NCBI RefSeq assembly: GCF_040954645.1
Contig: NC_092809.1
Location: forward strand, 133,971,914 to 134,035,913
Length of the DNA: 64,000 nucleotides
Source of the DNA: Diabrotica undecimpunctata
Lineage: Eukaryota > Arthropoda > Insecta > Coleoptera > Chrysomelidae
Reading direction: 5' to 3'
This document shows, piece after piece, positions 1-9,274 of this stretch; positions within the stretch are counted from its first letter, which is position 1; each line of letters starts with the position of its first letter. Position numbers and translations under genes: made by a program. Under the pieces are notes generated by a model. It saw only the letters and a program-made list of their open reading frames with translations. It searched no databases and had not been told where the DNA came from.

Positions 1-676
1 CAAGATTAATCTGGTAAAGAATACTTTGATAAGTTATGTAATTATTCAAAGTGATTATTTTGGTTTCTAATGAATATTTAAATTTTTCTATATTGTCTTG
101 TAATTTTTGTTGATTTTGCCACAAGGTTGATAAAGATTGATTATAATGATTAACAAGCTTTTTGTACAAAGTTGACTGAAGGTTAAGTTTATGAATTACA
201 TTTTTCTGATTTAATTGTAAAATATTAATTGCTTTATCGTATCGTTCTCCATCGTCAGCATCTAAAGTTCCAAAAGCCCATTTATTAATTTTGCCTATTC
301 CATCTATTAAACCTCTTTTAGAGCGAATATGTGGATGTAAATTTTCAAATTTTCTTTCGAGAATTTTTATTAAGAATTCGGTTCTTTTTGTCATTTGTTC
401 AGCTAAGTTATGAAAAGATATAGAGTTAGAAGCGTTACTTACTATTAGACTATTCTTAAGGCTATAAAAACGGTTAGTTAAACTAGTTATCTGTTTAGTT
501 ACTTCTCTTAAATCTAGATAGTGTATAAAGGTATGCTTAGTGTAAATAATTTTACAGGGTCCTAATAGTATGGGTAACAAAGGATTTGTTATAGGAGTAA
601 TTTTTACATCTTCTCCTTCACATCTCCGTTGAAGTGCCAGGAATATCAGGAGCAAACACGTTGTCCGGATTTTCAT
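1..676 (-). CDS. env: errantivirus envelope glycoprotein, partial
   Basis: Env of an insect endogenous retrovirus of the Gypsy/mdg4 (errantivirus) group, the membrane glycoprotein that could let the element leave the cell. It starts at the ATG at 676-674 and is still open at the left edge, 225 codons. I chose this start because the first residues form a signal peptide (MKIRTTCLLLIFLAL). A furin-type site RSKR lies at residues 118-121 (nt 314-325), followed by GLIDGIG and DADDGERY, the arrangement typical of errantiviral Env. The C-terminal membrane anchor is outside the window. The ORF overlaps the end of pol by 59 nt in another frame. No stop or frameshift is visible. Confidence 0.9.
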   Translation of the reverse strand, partial: MKIRTTCLLLIFLALQRRCEGEDVKITPITNPLLPILLGPCKIIYTKHTFIHYLDLREVTKQITSLTNRFYSLKNSLIVSNASNSISFHNLAEQMTKRTEFLIKILERKFENLHPHIRSKRGLIDGIGKINKWAFGTLDADDGERYDKAINILQLNQKNVIHKLNLQSTLYKKLVNHYNQSLSTLWQNQQKLQDNIEKFKYSLETKIITLNNYITYQSILYQINL

Positions 677-3600
677 TTTCCTGAAAAGATATTTTTTGTT
701 TTACTTTGGGTTTTCTGATTATATTTTTATGGTAATTTCCTTTATTAGTTTGTAAGATAAGGCCTGAATCTTGGACTACTTCAGCCTTTTTAAATTTTGG
801 TGCCTTTTTATCGCGCAATTTTGTTTTGACGTATGCAACGTCCTGGTTAGAGAAATCTGGAGGGTCATTTCGATTTTCATTTAATTTATTAATTATTTTT
901 TCTTTTGTTTCTTCGTTTCTACTTTTTATTATTTCGTATAAATGTTTACTTGCTTTTTTATGGTTTTGTACATAGTATGATAAAATAAGGTTATCGTCCA
1001 AGTCGAAAGGATCTGGACTATTAATGTGTCCTTTTATTATTTCAAATGGGGTAAACTTAGTGATGGAATGAATTGAATTATTATAGCTTAGAATAGCATG
1101 TTTTATCAATTGGTTAGGAGTTAATTCTTTATTTTCTTCTCTAAGACAGCGAAAGCATTCTATTAGTGTAGAATGAAACCTTTCTACGGGGGAGTTGGAA
1201 TTACTATTTTTAGAAGTTGTGAAATGTAGTTCTATACGGTGAAGTTTACAAAAATCGTTAAGGTCATTATTTTTGAATTCTGTTCCACAGTCGGCAGTAA
1301 TTTTATAAGGTAAACCGTGATGGCTTACGAAGAGAAGTAAATTTTCCACTACGGAGGTGCCATTGACACTAGGTAAAGGATATGCTTGGGCATATCTCGA
1401 AAATGAATCTATAATCGTTAAATATGATTGGTTAGAAATTTTAAAGACATCTACATGAATATGTTCAAAGGGTTTTGATGCAGTGGGAGTTAGACTAAAT
1501 TTTATAATTGGAGGATTTCTATCGTATTTGTTTTTAAGACAAGTTTCACAATTATTTATAAATCGTTCGATATCTTCTGCCATTTTTGGCCAATAGTAAC
1601 GTGATCCTAGGGACATTTTTATTTCATTCATGCCGCGATGTCCTTTTTTGTGTATGTGATAATACTCTAATTTTTCTTTCTGTTCCTGAGTATCTATTAC
1701 GTCAGTTAAAAATTTTGTGGAATGTACAAATTTAAAAGCGGAATTTTTAAAATAATTCTGAACTATTACTACAAATGTTTCTGGTAAAATATTTTCTTTA
1801 AAGTACAACGCATAAATCTTTTTGGGATCTATATATTCTTTTACAAATTTAAAAATACTTTCTTCAATATTTCTTTGGGGTAAAGTAACATAAAATCTAT
1901 TATTATCGAATATTTTTTCATTTTTGCATTTTATTTTATTTATTTCTCCACCTGTTAATATAATTTGATTTTTATAAGTATTTAGGGCTTTTTCGGTTAT
2001 GGGTATACCTAGAATGGGATTTTCTAAAGAGGTATGACAGGTTTCTAAGTCAGAGTCATCTCTTTCGGGATTTTCGAGAGGGGGTCGAACTTGTATGTCC
2101 GAAATAATATTTATTTTATTAGTTGATCCATCATTTAGTAAGGAGTCAAGGTCTCCTTCTGAAAGTTGCGGTAAGTCGTCAAAGTTGCGTAGTTCATTAT
2201 CTATTATTTCATTTATGTCGCCTAAATTAACGTCCATCGATTCCGTTTCGAGAGCATTTAAATCGGAATCTATTTTAATTCTAGAAAGCGCGTCGGCTAC
2301 TTTATTATTTTTCCCTTTTAAATATTGGATATCATAATCAAATTCTTCGAGCTTAAGTCTCCACCGTACTAGGCGAGAGTTTGGTTCTTTAAGAGAAAAT
2401 AACCACTGAAGGGGTTTATGATCAGTTAAAATTTGGAATCTGCGACCGAAGAGGTAGGGTCGAAAATATTTGCAACCGTATACAATCGCTAGTAACTCTT
2501 TCTCTATGGTTGAATAATTAATTTCGGCTGAATTTAACGTACGTGAGGCGTAACATATAGGATGGTTATCTTGCATGAGAACAGCGCCAACTGCATAATT
2601 AGAAGCATCAGTTATTAATTGAAAATTTTTGTTAAAGTCAGGATAAGCTAAAATAGGTTCTGAAGTCAAAAGATTTTTACAAATATTAAAACAGTCTAAG
2701 AATTCTTTGTTGTGGATAACTTTCTGATCCTTTTTTAAACACATGGTCATAGGTTTAGTTATAGCTGCAAAGTTTTTAATGAATTTTCTATAGTATCCTA
2801 ACAAACCTAAGAAAGACTTTATTTCTTTCTGCGTACGAGGGGTAGGAAAATTTTTAATCGCTCTAATCTTTTTTGGATTGGGCTTAACTCCGTCTGGGGT
2901 CACTATATGCCCTAAAAATTCAACTTCCTTTCTAAGGAATTCGCATTTATCGATTTGTATTTTTAATTGTGCATCTTTTAATTTTGCAAACACTAATTTT
3001 AAGTTTTGAATGTGCTCTTGGAGGCTTGTGCTAAAAATAATTATATCGTCCATATATACCATACAGATTTTGTTTTGTAAATCCTTTAATATTTCATCCA
3101 TTACCCTTTGGAAGGTGGATGGTGCGTTTTTTAAGCCAAAAGGCATTCTTAAAAATTCGTAGTGTCCATTATTAACACTAAATGCTGTTTTTTCTATGGA
3201 GCAGGGGCTCATCTCGATTTGATGAAAACCGCTAGCTAAGTCAAGAGTAGTGAAATATTGTGCTCGTCCTAATTTGTCCAATATTTCGGTAATATTGGGT
3301 ATCGGATATCGATCACTAATGGTTTTATCATTAAGTTTCCTATAATCTATAACACAGCGAAATTTTTGTTGATTGGAAGAATCGAGTTTCTTCTTTACTA
3401 TCCAAAGTGGGGAGCCCCAGGGACTATTACTGGCTCTAATAATTCCGTCGTCTAACATTTTGTCAATTTGCTTTTTAATTTCTTCCTTGTGAACATAAGG
3501 GTATCTGTACGACTTTACATGTACAGGTTCCTCGTCGGTTGTTTTAATAACATGTTTTACTTTTGACGTAAATGTAAGTGGGTCACCGGGTTTCAAAAAT

Positions 3601-4442
3601 ATATCTTTATATCGCGAACATAATTTAATAATTTCGGATTTTTCTTCCGCGTTCATATGATCCGTTCTAATAAGATTTTGGATTTGCATTTTATCTATTT
3701 TATAATTATTTTGTCTATTAGAAAATTCAAATTTATAACATTGATAAACGTTAGAATCGTATAGATAAGCGTTTATGGGTTTTAATAAAGTTATAGATAA
3801 ATTTTTATTAGTTTCATTGACAAATTCTACTAAAGCTAAACCATTATTTGCTACAGTTAGCATTTCTGGTACATACATATCACCTAAAATTATCTTATCA
3901 ATTAATATTTCACCGTTCGGTACGGTCACAGGGACTTCTTTTCTAATCTTCTCATAAGGGCCAACAGATATTTCAAACTTTATGTCTGATGGTTTTCTAA
4001 ATTTAATAGGGATTATTGTGTCTCTGCTAACGAGACATTTATTATTAAAATCAATGTTAAACTTCATGGATAATAGGTCATTAACACCGACCAAGCCATC
4101 ATAAAACTCATGAAAATCATATAATATGTAGTGCAGTATATTGTTTCGATTAAATTCTTGGAACGCCGGTATGGCTGCTTGGTATTTGATATTTTTCGTG
4201 CCAAGAGACGTAGAAATTGAAACGTTTGAAGAATATATGCAATCTGAATAAAATTGTTCAGCAATACTGGGTTTTAAGATTGATTTCGTACTACCAGTAT
4301 CAATTAATAATTTTAATGGGGGATTAGAAATAGTGATGTAAGGTAAAGGGTTATTAGAGGTTAAATTTAATTCGATTAAGTTATTTGGTTTTCTGAGGTG
4401 GTTTCCTGAAAATTCTGAGGAAAATAATCTAAATCTACTTGC
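618..4442 (-). CDS. pol: errantivirus Pol polyprotein (protease, RT, RNase H, integrase)
   Basis: The frame is open from about 4442 and overlaps gag by 67 nt in the -1 frame; the first ATG is at 4094. Upstream of that ATG the frame encodes the aspartic protease (LIDTGS, Asp codon 4299-4301), so translation probably comes by frameshifting from gag, not from the ATG. Then follow reverse transcriptase (FTTLDLASGFHQ, MPFGLKNAP, YMDD at 3045-3056), RNase H (ITDASNYAVGAVL), and integrase with an H-H-C-C finger (HIHKKGHRG, CETCLKNK) and D, D and E motifs (HVDVF, TADCGTEF, SNSPVERFH). All catalytic motifs are present and no stop interrupts them, so the enzyme set looks intact. The end overlaps env. 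Confidence 0.95.
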   Translation of the reverse strand, partial: ASRFRLFSSEFSGNHLRKPNNLIELNLTSNNPLPYITISNPPLKLLIDTGSTKSILKPSIAEQFYSDCIYSSNVSISTSLGTKNIKYQAAIPAFQEFNRNNILHYILYDFHEFYDGLVGVNDLLSMKFNIDFNNKCLVSRDTIIPIKFRKPSDIKFEISVGPYEKIRKEVPVTVPNGEILIDKIILGDMYVPEMLTVANNGLALVEFVNETNKNLSITLLKPINAYLYDSNVYQCYKFEFSNRQNNYKIDKMQIQNLIRTDHMNAEEKSEIIKLCSRYKDIFLKPGDPLTFTSKVKHVIKTTDEEPVHVKSYRYPYVHKEEIKKQIDKMLDDGIIRASNSPWGSPLWIVKKKLDSSNQQKFRCVIDYRKLNDKTISDRYPIPNITEILDKLGRAQYFTTLDLASGFHQIEMSPCSIEKTAFSVNNGHYEFLRMPFGLKNAPSTFQRVMDEILKDLQNKICMVYMDDIIIFSTSLQEHIQNLKLVFAKLKDAQLKIQIDKCEFLRKEVEFLGHIVTPDGVKPNPKKIRAIKNFPTPRTQKEIKSFLGLLGYYRKFIKNFAAITKPMTMCLKKDQKVIHNKEFLDCFNICKNLLTSEPILAYPDFNKNFQLITDASNYAVGAVLMQDNHPICYASRTLNSAEINYSTIEKELLAIVYGCKYFRPYLFGRRFQILTDHKPLQWLFSLKEPNSRLVRWRLKLEEFDYDIQYLKGKNNKVADALSRIKIDSDLNALETESMDVNLGDINEIIDNELRNFDDLPQLSEGDLDSLLNDGSTNKINIISDIQVRPPLENPERDDSDLETCHTSLENPILGIPITEKALNTYKNQIILTGGEINKIKCKNEKIFDNNRFYVTLPQRNIEESIFKFVKEYIDPKKIYALYFKENILPETFVVIVQNYFKNSAFKFVHSTKFLTDVIDTQEQKEKLEYYHIHKKGHRGMNEIKMSLGSRYYWPKMAEDIERFINNCETCLKNKYDRNPPIIKFSLTPTASKPFEHIHVDVFKISNQSYLTIIDSFSRYAQAYPLPSVNGTSVVENLLLFVSHHGLPYKITADCGTEFKNNDLNDFCKLHRIELHFTTSKNSNSNSPVERFHSTLIECFRCLREENKELTPNQLIKHAILSYNNSIHSITKFTPFEIIKGHINSPDPFDLDDNLILSYYVQNHKKASKHLYEIIKSRNEETKEKIINKLNENRNDPPDFSNQDVAYVKTKLRDKKAPKFKKAEVVQDSGLILQTNKGNYHKNIIRKPKVKQKISFQENENPDNVFAPDIPGTSTEM

Positions 4443-5680
4443 TCACCGGAATAGATATCTGCGTCGACGTCGCTATGCGTCTGTCCGCATTCTTGTCTAT
4501 CGCAATCATTATTATATAATTCTTCAACTATAATATTCGGCTTTTGCCCATTATTTTGAAAATAGTTTCTATTAACATTATTTGTTCTTCTGTTGAACGT
4601 TGAAGGGAATCTAGAATTTGTGGAAATATTCATCGGTTCCGGCTTTGGGGCGCGATGTTGGGGAGTTCGATTTGGTCTGAAAACATTCGTATTTCGGGAA
4701 GGTCCAAAGACTTCAGAGTTAGTTGGGAGTCTTTTAGGGGGTAGCTGTTGAGGCTGTACATTAATAGGTTGGCGAGGCCATTGGAAATTTTGAGGATAAT
4801 TATTATTTGTACTAAAGTTTGGATTTTGGGGAATAGAAGAATTTGTTTGAAAATATTGATTATTCATGGGATTATAAAATTGCCTGTTTGGATTAGGGAA
4901 ATTCTGATTTCTGAAATTGCCTTTATTTTGGTGTGACTTATTGTCATTATTACTTGAATAAAATTTCTCGAAATTCTCAAATTCATTTACATAAGCTATG
5001 GCGTGTTCTAAAGAAGCTGGTGCTTTTAAATGCATATTATTTTTTAATGTGCCGGTACAACCCGTAATAAAAGTATTTAGTGCTGTATTTTCGCAAAATT
5101 GTATGAAGACAGCTTTTTGATTTACATCAAGATTAGTATCATTGTTAATTCTTTGTACTATATTACTTACTAACAATTGTAATCTATTTCCAAATTCTAT
5201 TAAATTTTCATTTCTTTGTGGCCTATTTCTAGTAAGTTCTTGTGTTAAGGATTGTAAATTACGTTTATCAGAAAAACATTGTATAAGCGCGGCTTTTAAA
5301 AGTGCCCAATTATTTAATTCTACCCTATTTCCTACCATAAGCTCAGCTTTTCCTATAAGTTTTCCTTGAATACATTCAAAAATGTGATTATTTAATTCTT
5401 GGTCATTATATGCTCTATATGTAGTAATTAAGTTATCGCAAAGATAAATAAATTTATTTAAAGTATTAGTATCTTCATCATAAGGTCTAATATTTGAAAT
5501 TTTTGACTTAAATAGTTCCCAATTAATGGGACGATTAGCTTGAACAGTTTGGTTAGTTGCCATTTTAATATTTTTATTATCTTTATTCTTCCTACCTTTA
5601 AAGTTAATCTTTAGATTCTTAAGAGATTCTACCAAGGAATCAGCGTCAATCATAAAATGAAAATATCGTCTAATAAACAA
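4376..5680 (-). CDS. gag: errantivirus Gag structural protein
   Basis: Uninterrupted ORF of 434 codons between the primer-binding site and pol, the place of gag in a retroelement. The middle (INWELFKSKISN, LIEFGNRLQLLVSNI) looks like a Gypsy-type capsid region. The C-terminal third is rich in Asn, Gln and Pro, and I see no clear CCHC knuckle, which is common in errantiviruses. The start is uncertain: the first ATG at 5680 adds a short basic leader, and a second at 5563 (MATNQTVQ) would also serve. The ORF ends inside the gag-pol overlap. Function follows from position and weak similarity, not from a diagnostic motif. Confidence 0.85.
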   Translation of the reverse strand: MFIRRYFHFMIDADSLVESLKNLKINFKGRKNKDNKNIKMATNQTVQANRPINWELFKSKISNIRPYDEDTNTLNKFIYLCDNLITTYRAYNDQELNNHIFECIQGKLIGKAELMVGNRVELNNWALLKAALIQCFSDKRNLQSLTQELTRNRPQRNENLIEFGNRLQLLVSNIVQRINNDTNLDVNQKAVFIQFCENTALNTFITGCTGTLKNNMHLKAPASLEHAIAYVNEFENFEKFYSSNNDNKSHQNKGNFRNQNFPNPNRQFYNPMNNQYFQTNSSIPQNPNFSTNNNYPQNFQWPRQPINVQPQQLPPKRLPTNSEVFGPSRNTNVFRPNRTPQHRAPKPEPMNISTNSRFPSTFNRRTNNVNRNYFQNNGQKPNIIVEELYNNDCDRQECGQTHSDVDADIYSGEQVDLDYFPQNFQETTSENQIT

Positions 5681-5954
5681 TGTCTTAACAAGCTATCTTC
5701 CGAATTTATGAAAAATAAATAAGGAAGGCAAGAAGGAACTTGGCACTCACCTCGATAGTCTTTGCCAACTACTTCTCCAAATTCGTCTACCCAAATGAAG
5801 GACTGCTGTCACTGAAGGGCTGCTTTCCAATGGGGGCTGCTTTCCACTAAACGGAATGTTCTTTGGATTTGCACTTAAGGCGTTGAAACACCAAAGTCCC
5901 GAAAAAGTCTGCTTTCCGATAGATACGAAATTCACAGTTTCGCGACTCGCACAA

Positions 5955-5972
5955 ATTCTACTGACTGCGCCA
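5955..5972 (-). promoter_or_regulatory. retroviral primer-binding site, tRNA-Ser type
   Basis: On the minus strand this reads TGGCGCAGTCAGTAGAAT. The first ten bases complement the CCA end and acceptor stem of serine tRNA, the primer type known for errantiviruses such as 17.6 and 297. It lies directly inside the presumed 5' LTR edge at 5973. It primes minus-strand DNA synthesis and fixes the element's orientation. Confidence 0.75.
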
Positions 5973-6352
5973 AATTTAAATTTCAAAAATGAAATTTGTT
6001 TTTTAAAAAACTATTTTTTATTTCTAATCTACAATTTTTATACATCTAAACTTAACAGGACCAAGAATAATAATGAATTTTACAATGTGAATAACAATGA
6101 AATAATCCGACAACTTCTGGGGAAACTGCAGAGTAAGCCGCAGGTGTTGGTTGAGATTCTGCCAGGTCCGGACTTTCGTACCATGTAACTGCTGCTACTG
6201 CCTAATTTATTCAAGATGCTGTTAGTCAGTTGATAATTTGGTCCAACTATATAGGTTTGAAGATTTCTGCTGAAAAATGCATAATTTGGGACCTCACTGT
6301 TGACAAAAAACTCTGTTGAAAACAACACCTATATAACACAAAAAAAATAACT
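5973..6352 (-). repeat. 5' LTR of the errantivirus (outer edge uncertain)
   Basis: The inner edge is fixed by the adjoining primer-binding site; on the minus strand the LTR would end in AAATTTAAATT. Errantiviral LTRs start with AGTTA. Two candidate starts exist: AGTTATTTTT at 6352 (380-bp LTR, usual size) and AGTTACATGG at 6190 (218 bp). An AATAAA polyadenylation signal lies near 6017-6022. The partner LTR is outside the window, so the outer edge cannot be settled here. Confidence 0.6.
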
Positions 6353-6720
6353 GGAAGACAATGAACATCTTGAAAACGAAAAAAAAGTATACGGAAATAC
6401 TGTATTTGTGGTTGCCTACTTAATGGATGTTATTACCGTCAATTTAGTACATTAATACATGGTTAAATTTTTTATTTTTTGTAACTTCCTTTTTTTATTA
6501 CTAAAGCAATAGATTAATTACATTTTTTTTATAAGAGATATTTAGTTTTGTATTTAAAAAAAGTGTGTTTCTTTAAGTGTGTTAGTCACGAATCATTTTG
6601 TTGTGTATTTAATTTAATAGAACAAACAGTTCATATATTACAATACAAATCAAAAAATTAAAAATGATCAATCAAATCATTTACACCAATATATTTTAAG
6701 GAAAATTAAAAAAAAAAGTT
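6353..6720. other. AT-rich spacer, no gene seen
   Basis: Lies between the LTR and the tRNA gene. It has many A and T runs and no coding pattern I recognise. Its right end holds the T-rich stop signal of the minus-strand tRNA. Confidence 0.5.
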
Positions 6721-6793
6721 TGCCGAAACCAGGGATCGAACCAGGGACCTTTAGATCTTCAGTCTAACGCTCTCCCAACTGAGCTATTTCGGC
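6721..6793 (-). tRNA. tRNA-Phe (anticodon GAA)
   Basis: A 73-nt cloverleaf on the minus strand including the discriminator base. Acceptor arm GCCGAAA pairs with TTTCGGC. The D arm carries TAGCTCAGTTGG (A box) and the T arm GGTTCGATCC (B box). The anticodon GAA falls at 6760-6758, which is tRNA positions 34-36. There is no intron. A run of Ts follows on the minus strand (plus-strand A run near 6708-6718), a proper RNA polymerase III terminator. It looks functional and is the one clear host gene here. It delivers phenylalanine at UUC and UUU codons. Confidence 0.97.
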
Positions 6794-7328
6794 AGATAAC
6801 ATATGAAGTGAAAAATATGAACACACCAATTCTTAAATTAAAATTTTGTTTATAAATATGTGGGTGGTTAACACTCAAGGAGGGGATGAAGAAGTCTTGC
6901 TCGGGGGTCGCGGTCGCAAGATAGGTATGTAAAAGTAAAAAATTAGGGGTTATAGTACAATATACAAGAACTTCATTGAGAAAAATTTGTCTATTATTTC
7001 TGTAATATTGTTTCTAATCTTGGTTCTGTTTGACAAATACCTAAATAGTTGGACTGGAGTTTTTCTGTTAAACATTGGAGAGAAAGTTAAGATAAGAAGT
7101 GGCGAAAGCATTTTTTTTATAATAATTTCTTCCTTTATCAGTAGTGCAAATCAAAATGTCATTCAAACTTTTCGACTATTGGTTCTCGAATGTCATCGGC
7201 CACATTGTATGCAATTAGGTACAAAAAAAAAAGAAATAGGGAAAAATATTACAGATATCGCACCATCAATGCGAGACTATTATAACCAGAGATTATAACT
7301 AAAAATGTTGCTTTTCACAGAATCAACA
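6794..7328. other. spacer, no recognised gene
   Basis: A plus-strand frame of 103 codons is open at 6987-7298 but shows no family resemblance and no biased composition; I treat it as chance. The right edge meets the poly(A) end of the I-like element. Confidence 0.4.
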
Positions 7329-7531
7329 TTTTTTTTTTATTGAAAATTAACGTGCTCGGCAACACAGGCCACTTAGGTAGACGAAAATGGTGACAATAAA
7401 TTACAAAAATATGTTATAGAGTACATAGGTACTGTTATAATACAATCAAAATTATATTTTATAATATAACTGAATGTCTCTGAAAAATTTTAGACTTGAG
7501 GTTATTTGATCCACGTTATTGAGTATTCTTT

Positions 7532-8826
7532 TTAATCACTTTTAAGGCAATAAAATAGTCTTTTTGCTGAATATTGATGACATTCGGTGAGAATATGGTT
7601 AGCTGTTAGATGTGATTGACAGGTCTCATAAGTGGGTCGGTTGCTGGATGACATCAGGCATCCATGTGTTAATGTTGTATGTCCTATTCGAAGTCTTCGT
7701 GTTACAATAGCGTCTCGTCTTGTCATACCGGCAGAGTTTAAATCAAGGGGGCTATCGACTAACTGTTGGATTTGATGTAATGCTAAGTTATTGGTGTCCG
7801 AGTGTTGTTGCCATCGGGTTCTTGCTCGTTTCCTAATGTGAGACTTTAAATCTTTACTAATTTGTATATTAACCATATTATCAGATGATGTTGAGGCAAG
7901 TTTTGCATGGCTGTCTGCAAGTTCGTTGCCTGTAATACCAATATGGGATGGTAGCCAGATTAATGTAACTGTTATTTTTTGGGAAGCGATTAGTTGGTAA
8001 CAATCAAGGATCTTTTGAACAATAGGATGATCAGTGAATGTATTTTGGATAGATTGTATTGAGGCTAGTGAGTCTGTGCATATTTCAACTTGTTTATTAG
8101 GTGAAGAAATGGATTTGAAAGCTTGAAATATGCTTTGTAGTTCGCAAGTATGAACGCTACAAAACGAGGGGATACTGTGTAGAGTACTATGTCGTATTTA
8201 TTTGTAAATATAATTTCTTTAAAAGATTTTTTAATGAGTTTCCTGGGTGTTGTAAGTTTATCGAATCTTGTAAGCGATGTGTTAAACTGAGGGATGATTA
8301 TAGACCAAGGAGGATATGGAGGTAGGGGTCGTGAGATAATTTGTGATAGAGAGATGTTATTAAGTAATTGTGTTAAAATTAGTGGAATGGATTTGATTGA
8401 TGGTGATTTAAAATAGTAATGCTGGTTGTTAGTTGATGAAAGTAAGAAGAGGATAAACTGGATTGGAGGTATTGGATGAAACGGAGGCAGCATAGGAAAA
8501 TAATAATTGTTCACGCCTAATCCAAAGGGGGGGGGGGCTCATTGGCTTCGCAACATAGACTTTATACGAGGCTAGATCAAAAGGCTCCTAAACAAATTCG
8601 TAAGGCTGTGTGATGTATTGAATTTAAAAGGTTAAGGTCTGTTTTAGAGGCAGAGATATATATGTAGCAACCATAATCCAGTTTGGAACGGATGATAGAC
8701 CTATATATCTTAAGCAGGGAGTTCTCATCTGCGCCCCAATCGTAGTTTGAAAGAGTTTTGATAATGTTAAGCCTATTGTTTGCTTCACCTTTTATTTCTA
8801 GTATATGTTGTCTCCAGGTGAGTCGT
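7532..8826 (-). pseudogene. I-like ORF2, C-terminal half (RT thumb, RNase H, Cys/His tail)
   Basis: Continues the RT past the nested insertion (LTWRQHILEIKG, SKLDYGCYIY). After a frameshift near 8530 it gives an RNase H domain with Glu in TCELQSI, Asp in CTDSLAS and Asp in NELADSHAK plus SHIGI (about 7876-8165), all typical catalytic positions. The tail RRLRIGHTTLTHG and CQSHLTANHILTECHQY matches the end of I-type ORF2. The stop is at 7532. The region between 8170 and 8577 drifts through several frames. Confidence 0.75.
8816..8826. repeat. left target-site duplication of nested RTE copy
   Basis: AGGTGAGTCGT, repeated exactly at 9264-9274 on the other side of the inserted copy. Removing one copy plus the insert rejoins the minus-strand RT frame of the host element. 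Confidence 0.85.
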
Positions 8827-9263
8827 ATGAGTCGTATGAGCCTCTTACTGTATGGCTGTGAAAGTTGGACAATGGACTCTAAAATAGAAAAAAGAATAGA
8901 TGCGTTTGAGATGTATATATACAGACGAATGTTGAGGATTCCATGGGTACAAAGAGTTACTAATGTTGAGGTACTTCGTCGCATGTGTAAACAAAAAGAA
9001 TTACTAAGAATAATCAAAGAGAGGAAAATGCAATACTTGGGTCATGTGCTGAGAGGCGAAAGATATGAATTACTTCAAGTTATACTGGAAGGAAAAGTAC
9101 AGGGCAAAAGATCAGTAGGAAGACTCCAGAACTCGTGGCTGAAAGACCTGAGGAGATGGTTCGACCGCTCATCCGCAGAGATCTTTCGCGCAGCAGTTTC
9201 CAAAACTACAATTGCCATTTGGATCGCCAACCTTCGAAAGGAGACGGCGCAATGAGAAGAAGA
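8827..9263 (+). mobile_element. RTE-like family 1, 5'-truncated copy nested in the I-like element
   Basis: Keeps only the last ~140 codons of the polymerase ORF, which stops at 9253-9255: SLLLYGCESWTMDSKI, EMYIYRRMLRIPW, KMQYLGHVLRGERYELLQ and SVGRLQNSWLKDLRRWF. This C-terminal region is typical of RTE-type retrotransposons. The 3' end is AATGAGAAGAAGAA. It is flanked by an 11-bp target duplication. A second copy at 39250-39623 differs at about 7 of 360 bases, so both are recent. Confidence 0.85.
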
Positions 9264-9274
9264 AGGTGAGTCGT

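Noticed and set aside
4064..4264. 66-codon minus frame between gag and pol
   Set aside because: It overlaps the protease-coding part of pol in another frame; the protease motif LIDTGS shows which frame is real.
5856..6188. 110-codon plus-strand frame over the LTR and primer site
   Set aside because: Antisense to the retrovirus, no family resemblance; shadow of noncoding LTR sequence.
6721..6793. Retrovirus targeting of the tRNA gene
   Set aside because: Errantiviruses are not known to target tRNA genes as yeast Ty3 does; the distance of several hundred bases gives no support.
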